Shown here: one piece after another, positions 50,621 through 60,016 of the stretch
Layout of the letters: each line of letters begins with the position of its first letter
Position numbering within the stretch: the stretch's first letter is position 1
Origin: Sanderia malayensis
Taxonomy: Eukaryota > Cnidaria > Scyphozoa > Semaeostomeae > Pelagiidae
Direction of reading: 5' to 3'
Length of the DNA stretch: 64,000 bases
Assembly: GCA_013076295.1 (NCBI GenBank)
Contig: RQOL01000531.1
Location: forward strand, 3,472,001 to 3,536,000
Notes under the pieces: generated by a model
Told to the model about the DNA's origin: nothing
What the model saw: the letters and a program-made list of their open reading frames with translations, nothing else
Database searches by the model: none
Made by a program: the position numbers and the translations under genes

Positions 50621-53184
50621 ATGACCCACGTCACAAATCATCTCTTCCTCATTTTCCTCCTCGCAGTGGCAACAACATTCGTTAATGCAGGTAAGAGAAT
50701 TCGTCGTCAATTTATCATCAACTTTGAATGTCCATAAATTTAAAACATCTATGTAGCTAGTGACTTTTTTTAAAATTTCAAATGGGACTATTGATGCTCT
50801 CGAGGAATGTAGCAGTCGCGAGGAATGTAGCAGCTTTATCTTTTAATTTCATTTTCATTCAAGCAAGTAGTAAATTAAAAAATTCACCAAAAAATATGTT
50901 ACTGACATTTAGGTTGTGCAAAAATCTTGTACACGTATTATTGTTCGCACTTGCTCCAAACCTACTTTATGTTTATTGAGTCTACCTATTTTTATAAGAA
51001 ACTTGCACTATCTTGGTACTATAATCATCCAAGTTAAAAAAGACTATAATATTTTTGGAAAAAAATAATAATATTTCTTATAACGAGAAAATGCTATGTG
51101 CAAATTGAAATCATTCGATTCTTTATAAAAATGCAAATTTGTGAGTTATTTTACAACTTCTGAACCTAACATACTAAACTTTCTTAAATTTTGTTTTAAT
51201 TATTTTTGCAGAACGATCTCGAGGAAAGCCATACATGATAAGACCAACGAGCAACAAAATATTTTTTGCAAGAATTGGACAAGACCTAATGATTCAATGT
51301 TTGGCCTGGCCTTATCGTGGTGGTTGCTTGCAACTTTTTCCTGTGAAAATGGCGAATTCAATGAAAAACCAAGCAAGACCTGCAAAATTTCGAAAGATTC
51401 ATAAAGAGGGAAAAGGCAACAGCGTGTTGCGAATAGCTTCATACATGTTTTACAATATTTCCAGAGCAGAATTAGGAACATATACGTGTATGGCTGTCAA
51501 CTCTCTTGGATACTCAGCAAAAACATTTAGCATCAAGGAACAACAAGGGCTTGAACTGGATTTTTTCAATTGTAAGTTTTCGAATTTGCTCTTCTTTATT
51601 GTTCTATATGGAGGCGCTGTAGGGAAATACCTAAGAAAGCTGACATATGCTTTCTTTCTTGTATTACTTTTATACTTTCTTATTTTGTCGTATCAATCTA
51701 CAAGCAATTTGTTTAAATTTTCAGACGACTTGAAGTTTCATTCAGCAGTTCAAACATTTTTTGTGGGATTTCTTGGAAGTAAAATCTCGTTGGATTGCTC
51801 CGTGACTTCATTGGAACCAGTATCTGTTGAATGGTAGGTGGACAAAAATCGACTTGGTCAAGATAGATACTTGCAATTTTCATATTGCGGATCCCCTTGC
51901 TATCAACAGGGATGCCGGAAGCACACTGGGGCACAGGGGGTCAAACTTTTTTGGGCGTGGCATTTAAAAACAATGCCACGCCCAAAAGTGCCCTTCCTAT
52001 GGTATAAAAGCTTCTTAGCCTTTTCAATTTTGGTAGGGCTGTTTCTTAGCTTTGGAAAACCGAAAAAGCTTTTGAAAAAGCCTACCGTTTCTTATAGAGT
52101 GTTTCTTATAAAAAAAATTGAGTTTACCGTAAATCGTCGAATAAATTCCCAGGAGCGTATTTGGAAAAACTAAATTTTAGCCCGATTATTGTCCAATATT
52201 AAGCAAAATAAAAGCTATACTATGCAGCCAATCAATGAAGTTATTGGTTTAAACTTGCTGCTACTTGCAATACATTCTAAACAACTTCTACGTCTCAATA
52301 CTTGGGCTCAATAGCTTGCAAATGATTATCAGGATGGAGGCTTATTCGAAGGTGGGGGCTTATTCTAGGATTTACGGTATTGTATATCATGGTGCTATGC
52401 TGTATCTAATCTGCTGTTTCAGTTAAATACCAATGGCGATCGTTGATCACAATACGTCTTGTTGTAAAGCAAAAAAGCAGTAATAATTCAAAAAGGGCAC
52501 TTCTTGCCCCCTGCACCCCCTCATGAAAGGGCTCCGGCATCGATGGCTATCAAGTATATATTTTGAGAACAAAATGTTTTTTTCGATGTCATAGGTATAT
52601 GAATAAGCGGAGATTGAGCAAAGAGGATGTTCTTTCAGAAAAAAGAATGAAATTGCACGAAAATGATCAAATTCTTACCATCAGAGATTTAAATTACGGA
52701 GATTGGGCGAATTATAAATGTATATGCGTGGGTGATAAAAGCAAGATTTTAATCAAACGAGAATTTCGTCTTTTTGTAGTGCGTGGTAAGTATTTTGTTT
52801 TATATGATTATAATCTACAGAACTGAACGAAACTTGAAAGTCAGGTTGCATTGCTCCGCTCCAACCAAACCAAAAAGCAGAATACATTTTATTTTTTGAC
52901 TCGCATTATTTAAATTTGTAGGCAAGCGAGTCAGGCCAAAACCAACCACGCCCAGTTCATACAACAATACAAAATACACTCCACAGACAAGGCACAATTT
53001 CACCATCGCAAGGGCTAACAACACCAAACACGGTATGTATTTTATTTGAAACGACAAAGCTCACTTAGGCGTAAAAGCCTGCTATCTTTAACCTGGTTGA
53101 TTAACAAAAATGATTGTTTGTTGACATGAATTATTTTGTCTTGTAGATCAAAAGCAATCAACCCCAATTAAAGAAACTCCGTAA
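50621..53184 (+). CDS. Gene B: secreted two-Ig protein with Thr/Pro-rich tail
   Basis: Exons 50621-50690, 51212-51571, 51725-51833, 52595-52785, 52922-53032 and 53147-53184 join in frame to 292 aa. The signal peptide is LFLIFLLAVATTFVNA. The first Ig domain is encoded by one exon (IGQDLMIQCLAW to GTYTCMAVNSLGYSAKT), resembling FGFR domain III. The second Ig is split between two exons at the conserved Trp (SLDCSVTSLEPVSVEW, then KLHENDQILTIRDLN and NYKCICVGDKSK). A basic Thr/Pro/Asn-rich tail follows, with one canonical N-glycosylation site (NFT) and a stop after KETP. There is no transmembrane segment and no ShK. The same two Ig modules occur in gene C in the opposite order. Function is unknown. 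A secreted FGF-binding or decoy-like role is only a speculation from Ig similarity. Confidence 0.82.
52125..52379 (-). mobile_element. MITE family 1, copy 3 (reverse orientation, diverged)
   Basis: The reverse complement of the elements at 3136-3370 and 30616-30855, with TTACCGTAAATCGTCGAATA at the left and GGATTTACGGTA at the right. It sits in the intron that splits the second Ig domain of gene B, which makes that intron longer than its gene C counterpart. Confidence 0.8.
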
Positions 53185-54120
53185 TAGCAATAAAAGAGAC
53201 ACACTTGCAGCCATTATTGTTGCCATAGTATATTTGTGTCATTTTACGGTTATATTAATCACATCTTATGCTGCTTATATCATCAAAATTTTTTTATACA
53301 ATGAAATTTGTTGACATCATTTTCCGTCTTAAAGTTGATAAAGCTTTTCTGATCAGTTCGGTGCAAGTTTGACTTGCATATATGCCAACTATATAAGTTA
53401 CTTAAAATTCATGTTTTTCGTGCGAAAAACTTCACGCATTGACGTCAAAGCTGCAACACGAGAACCTCTTGTAACGGAGAAGGTAATTTGAAATCGAACA
53501 TCAGTCTTACAAAAACAGATTAACATTCTACAGTCTATATTATGAGATCTCATTTTCTTCAAATTATTCCTTTGTGCCCATGCCCAAGGCAACCAGATAA
53601 TTGTGATGAGGAAAATAGCAAACCTCGACAGTTAGTTTTGAATTTATTCATGCAAAATGCTCAAATTGTTTGTATTTTAATCTTTCGGCGAAAAGCCAAC
53701 AATACAGCAGTAAGCATGTCGAAAGAAATGAAATGTTCGGCATAGTTTGAAGAGCAGTTTTGTGTAATTAGTTCCTCACACAAGGCATGATAGTCGTATC
53801 AAAAAAACCGCTGTAAAGTATAATAATCGATACGAAAAAGTTAAAATACTGCCAAAATTTGAAAAAACCTGATCTTGAAACAAATTTCAGAGGTTGGAGA
53901 AAGAAGATAGTCCAACTGGCTGCATATACTTATTCAATGGAAAATGATACCACATTTGATTACAAGGTAAGATTGTTAAAAATTATCTGAAGATAACAAT
54001 CATCAAGATCATTAACATTTATAATCATTGAAGTCGTTTATAATCATCAAACATCAAATATAATCAAAATATAAAATCGTATATTAACTGTTCAAAATGT
54101 CACTTGTTTGCGAACAAACA
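53185..54120. other. Intergenic, with one candidate orphan exon
   Basis: No gene is assigned. A splice-bounded open segment at 53891-53967 (acceptor ATTTCAG, reading GWRKKIVQLAAYTYSMEN, donor GTAAGATT) could be an alternative 3' exon of gene B or part of an unseen gene. Nothing else is supported. Confidence 0.35.
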
Positions 54121-54348
54121 TCAATGGCCTCGTTTGCAACTTGACAGGCAGCGATGGTAACTAAGAACACAGTCCATATGTTCTTGCATTGTTTCACTAG
54201 CAGTACGGCAAGCTACTGTGACTCCAGCGCAATCGTTTTTGCAACTTGTTGTTTTGAGTTTGGTAGCATTGGTTGGTTGTTGGGCTTGGGTGATATCCAC
54301 GAGGAACATCAAAGATGAAACAATGAATATGAATGCAATCACTTTCAT
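54121..54348 (-). CDS. Small secreted six-cysteine peptide, single exon
   Basis: 75 aa starting at the ATG at 54348. A clear signal peptide (MKVIAFIFIVSSLMFLVD, cleavage likely after TQA) is followed by a Gln/Thr/Asn-rich spacer. The mature region has six cysteines spaced C-X3-C-X6-C-X12-C-X6-C-X3-C, a mirror-symmetric pattern that suggests two antiparallel helices stapled by disulfides (helical hairpin). A longer frame to 54447 adds 33 residues without signal features. No family was recognised. It could be a defence peptide, toxin-like peptide or structural secreted protein; the sequence does not decide. It lies on the opposite strand to the ShK/Ig cluster. Confidence 0.7.
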   Translation of the reverse strand: MKVIAFIFIVSSLMFLVDITQAQQPTNATKLKTTSCKNDCAGVTVACRTASETMQEHMDCVLSYHRCLSSCKRGH

Positions 54349-54637
54349 TCCTACTATTTTGAACGGTGTTCTGTAATGATTCTGTTTGTGGAAAACAATT
54401 AGGTAATACTTCTGCAACGCTGTAACTGGACTGGAAAGCAGTTTCATCTGTCACTGCCTTAAATACGTTCCCTTCACCATTGTTGTTTGCGGCTGTCTGT
54501 CTTTATCACTTACGTAAATCCTGCATATTTCTAGCTTCCAAAAATGTATCTCATTTCAGTCAATGAAATCAAATACAGAGTAAACACGACATGGTTTCTC
54601 TCTCTGGCTCCGCTTTGGAAAAAGGCAGGGTAAAGTG
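54349..54637. other. 5' flank of the six-cysteine peptide gene
   Basis: Presumed promoter and 5' UTR on the minus strand. No other feature is seen. Confidence 0.35.
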
Positions 54638-54760
54638 AAAATCAACGGATCTTTTAGTAAATTTAAAAATCTTTCTTTGGAGTCCCGCAAGGCTCAGTTC
54701 TTGGTCCCCTTTTCTTTAACATGTATATAAATGATTTGCTACTCTTCGTGATTTTATCTA
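54638..54760 (+). pseudogene. Non-LTR retrotransposon reverse transcriptase fragment
   Basis: One frame reads FGVPQGSVLGPLFFNMYIND, the hallmark motif of LINE-type reverse transcriptases. The preceding INGSFSKFKNLS segment is in a different frame by one base, and the catalytic YADD region is absent downstream. This is a short dead fragment. Confidence 0.85.
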
Positions 54761-54876
54761 GTTGTCACGACACTCTCCTTTCGTTCATTCATTACGATAT
54801 ATTTTCTTCTTTGTTTAGTATTTGCCTCACACCCTGTACTCAATGATAATCTTTCCTTCCTTTCTCACATGACTAC

Positions 54877-55145
54877 CGTATTTCCTCGATTAAACGCCCC
54901 CTCGATTAAAAGCCCCCCTCGAATAAACGCCCCCTTATGCTACCAACTTTTGCAATAAATGCTCCCCCTCGATTAAACGCCCCCTCTTTCTTCAAAACCA
55001 TGGCGACTTTCATTTTCTACGTTGTTGCACGATAAAGCAAGGCTCACCTAAACCATTTTCTCCTTTTCTGGACCCAATGACAGAGCCTGTGATCTTGTAC
55101 TTTCTAATAAACGCCCCCCTCGAATAATGCCCCCTCGATTAATAA
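54877..55145. mobile_element. Degenerate element with CGATTAAACGCCCCC repeats
   Basis: It starts TACCGTATTTCCTCGATTAA and contains repeated CTCGATTAAACGCCCCCTC and CTCGAATAAACGCCCCC units, ending near CCCTCGATTAATAATTTTACG. The ends recall MITE family 1 but the internal sequence differs. It is probably a related TA-inserting non-autonomous element. Confidence 0.6.
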
Positions 55146-56280
55146 TTTTACGTATATTTCTACTTTGTTATAGCCATGAATGCTTATCTCAATCTTTCAT
55201 TCTTATTTATTTTTCCTGTTATTCTCATTTTTTATTGGTTCTTTTATTAATTTACGTAATTCTAATTTTAATTTTGTATTTAAACGCTGTAATTTGTTCA
55301 GTTAGTTAGTTCTATCGTTCTATCGTTTATCGTTCTGTCAGTTCTGTTAACGAATTGATTATGATCAAGAGACACTTGTTTCATAAATAAGTCGTTGTTT
55401 CTTGGGTCAACCTGCCCACCATTACATAGTTGTAATACGTTTTATAACATTCATTATGACCGACTGACATGTCATTGTTGTCATTGCCCCCTCCATCATT
55501 TCAGTCCTACATGTTTGAGAGGCAGCACTCTGAGGCCAATCTCATTTATGCTTGCATTGATATAGAAAATGTTCAAGCAGTCCTTTTGTTAAACATTTTC
55601 TGTTGTTTTTTCCAGCAAATAAACTATAAACATAAAGAAAACCTTTTCTCTTCTTCGGGCATTTTTAATTGCATGCGTGACCTCAACAACAAAATGAAAA
55701 CAATACATCTAAACGTAAACAAATCATCCGAATGTAAACAATTTAGAAATACTTGATTGACTTGACAAATTGAATATGAATGTGTTTGTCTTAGATGTTT
55801 TTGAATTTTTTGTTCCTGTAATGACTTTATTACATGCTTGATAGTGAGAACATATATAGTTTATTGTTGATTTGATTACAAACTACTCACCAAGCTAAAT
55901 TTAGGAAATTTTTGAACACGGAAATGGGCACAGGCTGTCAAATTTTGGCGCAAAAGCAACATTACAAATATTTGAAACAGCAGGAATCGCAGCGGGAGCG
56001 AAGTGAAGCGTAAACTTGTGAAAAGTGAAAACGGTGTCGTGTGAACACAGTGAAAAATGCGCACCGTTTTGCCTCTGGAATCCGGAGCGAAATGAAAACG
56101 GTGTCGTGTGAACGAAGCCTCAGCGTTGAGCAAATTTCTCGATTCCTGGCATTCCAATTAATTACCACCACTGAGCTAAGTCCGCAGAAAGTCGACTGTA
56201 CATGGGCCCTTACATGTGCTGTTTACAGTTGTGACGTAATGAGCCCCCGCGGTGTCTAAAACATGCTTTGTTTGTCTATA
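55146..56280. other. Intergenic region without supported gene
   Basis: Short open frames on both strands lack domains or consistent splice sites. An internal repeat (GAAAACGGTGTCGTGTGAAC, near 56026 and 56094) is present. Confidence 0.4.
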
Positions 56281-56402
56281 TCCTTCGATTTTTCATTTCA
56301 AAGGCAACTCAAGTTCCTCCACGACAAGAGGTAATTGATTTGAAGAACGCTTGAAAAGAATTGAACACCAATCACATCCAACGTTTTCTTCAATTCAAGC
56401 AT
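56281..56402 (+). promoter_or_regulatory. Candidate non-coding leader exon of gene C
   Basis: It ends TTCAATTCAAGCAT followed by the donor GTAAGTGAAG, matching the CAT|GTAAG donors of the gene B and gene D leaders. The acceptor CCCACAG precedes CAAGAGTCCCGCTGAG at 56959, homologous to CAAGAATACTGCTGAA (gene B, 50582) and CAAGAACCCTGCTGAG (gene D, 59980). Confidence 0.5.
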
Positions 56403-56996
56403 GTAAGTGAAGTTTTCAACGTTTTCTTTAATTCAATCATGTAAAGTTTGAATTGTACTATAATTTTCATTTTATTTGCACAATCTTGTTGTGGAGTTTT
56501 CAAATGTATCATCAAAAGTACATAAATCACCTAAGGGCAAAAGAAGAGAACGAATACATAAAATCATATCATTGATTTCTTCCACGTGATGCGAGATAAA
56601 GCATGCAAATATATTTCCCATCAAATGGAGGAAACAGACGCTTGTAAATGTTGCAAAAAGTTTTGCGATGCCCAGGCCAAAGAATTGTACAAATCAAAAT
56701 CTTCGAGAATGAAGGTCGTTATTCGTTGCGTTTCAACTTATGTTTAGGCCGATGTAATGCTTCAAGAATGACTATTGCAAGTAAAATTGCAGCGAAATGC
56801 TGCCCTGGGCAATATTGCAGGAAAATAAAACCCCGATTTATCATTCTATCAATGGAATATTGCAGCAAAAATTGTCCTACACGACCTTTAAATCTGAATT
56901 TTCAATTGTTCTTTTCTTTGCCGTTATTTGATATGCCTTGCCTGTGTTTTTCCCACAGCAAGAGTCCCGCTGAGGTATTCTACGTCAACGTCAAAA

Positions 56997-58750
56997 ATGA
57001 AATTCGTCATGAATTATCTCCTCCCCACTTTCCTCCTCGCAGCCGCAACAACATACGTTACTGCAGGTGAACAAATTTTACACGTTCATCATTCACTTTG
57101 AATGTCGACACGTTTTCGAATTTGCAGTAAGGGTGCGTTCTTTTGGGAAATTTGTCTCTTCCGCATTCGGAAAAAAGTAAAGTTCGAAGACTTCCGATAC
57201 ATGACTGCAAAAAAATGCAACGGAAGAGTTTCGAAGAATCTCCGCGAAGTATCCAAAGTCTTCTAGCTCTGGAGACAGAAGAGTTTGGAGACCGCGAAGT
57301 CTCCGATTTTCCGGAGAATTGACCAAAAAACGCGTTTTCCATCTCTCCAAAGTCTCCAGAAAGGGAAAGAGGCACAAAATTCCCCAAAGAACGCACCCCG
57401 AAAATCAGGAAAGACACTTCAAACTGATTTTATCAGTTTGCTTTTTGGATACTTTTAGTATCAAAATATGTTTGAAAAACTGTCTGTATTTGAATTTAAA
57501 ACTGTTATTTTGTCATCATGTTAACCCACCAACTGATTATTATTTTGATTTTTAGATATGTTGAAGTTTGCTTCACCAGTCTCGTCAGACTTACTTGAGA
57601 TTGTTGGAAATAAAGTCTCGTTGGATTGCTTTGTGACATCATTTGAACCAGTATCTGTTGAATGGTAGGTGGACCAAAATCGACTAGGTCAGGGGAGATA
57701 CTTGCAATTTTAATATGGCGGAGCCACATGTTATCAAATATATGTTAAGACAATAAAATGTTTTACTAATACCACAGGTATAAGGATAAACAGAGATTGA
57801 ACAAAGATGAAATTATCAATGGAAGAAGATTAGAATTGGACAGCAATGACCAAATGCTCACCTTTATCCAGCTACAACATGGAGACAAAGGAACCTACAA
57901 ATGTGTGGTTAGTAACAGCAAGCATTCAATCAACAGAACATTCACTATTGTACCTATCCGTAAGTATTTTCTTTACACAATGCTACTTTTAATCTGGCTG
58001 CATTATCAAAAATGTTCATGCTTGTTGAATTGGTTACTTGGTTTTGTAGAGGGAATTCGATCGAAGCCATTAGTGGTCAGTCCAAGGGACAATCAAGTAT
58101 TTTTAGCAAAAATTGGACAAGATCTTACGATCGAGTGCGTTGCTTTGGGTAATGGCGGTATCCACTTCCAACTTATTTTTGTGGCGAAGAAGTCAATGAA
58201 AGATAAAGCAACAAGTGTCGTAAAATTTGCAAATGCTAAGGCCAAATATCGACAGGCTGTTGACAAGAAAGATCCTTACGCATCACTTCAAAAGAACATA
58301 GCTTCGTATACGTTTCACAAAATTTCAAGATCAGAAATGAGAACGTATACTTGCATGGCTGGCAATGCTGTAGGATATTCGACAACAACATTCAGTATCA
58401 AAGAAAGGAAGACCGTAGTTCCCAAGCCTGGTATGTTTTTGAACGTTTTCTTGTTTGCTATTTTATTTAGGTCTATACAATTCGGACTTAATTTTTGGCT
58501 TCTATACAAAGAAACTTCTAATCGTCAATCTTAAGAGCATTGTCAGCGTTCGTGACAATTTGGAAATTATTAATTTTATTTATTGTTTTGTATCTGAATG
58601 AAAGCTTGCAAAGATGATCCAAGGCATGCGAAGAATCGCCTGAGATACAAGAAGTTTTGCAAGAAGTTCTGCAAGAAATCCAGCAAGTGGTTTAAATGGA
58701 TGCGTGACCATTGTGCCAAAACATGCAAACTTTGCAGGCCGGGGTATTGA
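56997..58750 (+). CDS. Gene C: secreted Ig-Ig-ShK protein
   Basis: Exons 56997-57066, 57556-57664, 57778-57959, 58050-58430 and 58605-58750 join in frame to 295 aa. The signal peptide is MNYLLPTFLLAAATTYVTA. The first Ig is split at the Trp codon between two exons (SLDCFVTSFEPVSVEW, then LDSNDQMLTFIQLQ and GTYKCVVSNSKHS). The second is a single FGFR-domain-III-like exon (IGQDLTIECVALGNGG to RTYTCMAGNAVGYSTTT). The last exon is a ShK module (ACKDDPRHAKN to CAKTCKLC) in which the second conserved Cys is replaced by Arg and a duplicated KKFC adds another Cys. The gene stops directly after the ShK. The following 3' sequence is homologous to the end of the gene A protease exon, so a protease part was probably deleted. 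No paralog outside this window could be checked. Confidence 0.85.
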
Positions 58751-58890
58751 CACCAGAAACACCAATCAAAACGAACTAAAACCAGACTGATCTTATATAA
58801 CCGCAGTTTTTCATTCCCTTTCATTATTGCTTAACATTTGATTAATATTTACTGCCATTTTTACGGCTGGAATACTTTGATATAGTTTGA
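58751..58890 (+). pseudogene. Relic of a protease-gene 3' end behind gene C
   Basis: ATTGACACCAGAAACACC, CAGACTGATCTTATATAACC and TTTACGGCTGGAATACTTTG align with the coding end and 3' flank of gene A (ATTGACAACATCAGAAACAC at 49602, GACTGATTTTATATAAGCG, TTTACGGCTGGAATTCTTTG). The TGA stop of gene C lies inside the segment that encodes Ile-Asp in gene A. Confidence 0.8.
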
Positions 58891-59979
58891 TATATTATTT
58901 TTCATATTTTTTGGAGAAATTTGTTTTTTATTCTTCTCTTGGCATGCGATGTTTTTGTCATGAACCCAGATTGCACAACAGAATCTTCAGACAGTCTGTT
59001 GCACACGACGCAGTCTTCTCAACATTGTTTGATCACTCCAAACACAACATTTTGTACGATGGATTTTTATTTCGCTCGCATGCAATCCCATTCCACACAC
59101 TACTGTCCCATTCCAGTCTCATGCCATCATTTTATGTTCCATGTTTTACAGACAACCCTATCATTCATTCCACCGAGAAGAATACTTCACGTGATCATTA
59201 CACAGCTACATCCCGTCAGAGGACTGGGTGCAAGTTTTTGCGAACAAAAAATACATCTATTTATCTACCTTTCTGTAACAAATGGTGGGAAGCTTGTCTT
59301 GGAAGTTAAACTAGCAAACCTTGCCCTACCCTATATACGGGGGTGGATGGCACTTACGTCTATCATTAGGGAGGGACGCACCAGTACGGTAATTGTTGGG
59401 TGGACTGCACGAGAACAACGTCATGCAGCCAGGAAGGAAGCGACAGTGTTGTTTGAAATAATTTATTCTGCCCCAGGTGTCAATTCTTTTCTCTTTTTCC
59501 ACTGTGAGGTGTTGAGTTGTGACGTAGATTGCCCTTATTGTTGAAAATAAAAGCTTTGCTTTTTGCTTTTTTAATCCATTGAACACAACACATTTCAAGA
59601 GAAAAGTCAGAGAAAAAGTCGCGTATTTTGAAGAATCCTGAAATTCAAATACAACGACGCCGAAGTTTTTTTGATAAACATGTAAGTATGTTTTGTAATA
59701 AAGTTTCTTTGGTTTTGGTTCTTGCAAACAAGGATAACTGCCTTCATCGAGAAGTTTTCTCACAAGGAAAAAAACGGTTGTTTACTTTCGAACAAATCTG
59801 AGTTGTCACTTCTAATAAGAATACAATACAGCTAAGCTTTCTTATACTTTCGTTTGTTGTTATGTTATATAGCTATGTTGGTGCTCAATTCGGATATCTT
59901 ACTATTTGTTTCGTCAAACATTATCAAAAGTAAAAATTTCTCAGTGCAACATTTTTTGTAATTTCTGTCTGTTTCGCAG
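58891..59979. other. Region between genes C and D, with leader exon of gene D ending at 59681
   Basis: A 207-codon open frame (58921-59544) overlaps another long frame in a different phase and has no recognised domain, so it is not called. A leader exon homologous to those of genes B and C ends TTGATAAACAT before the donor GTAAGTATG at 59682. The acceptor is TTTCGCAG before 59980. Confidence 0.45.
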
Positions 59980-60016
59980 CAAGAACCCTGCTGAGCTTGC
60001 ACTGCTGTCATCACAA

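Noticed and set aside
56648..57070. 140-codon plus-strand open frame upstream of gene C
   Set aside because: It runs through the leader intron acceptor and signal-peptide exon of gene C in a different frame.
58921..59544. 207-codon plus-strand open frame with a hydrophobic start
   Set aside because: No recognisable domain, overlaps another long frame in a different phase, and sits in the flank and leader region of neighbouring genes. Chance is plausible, so it was not called.
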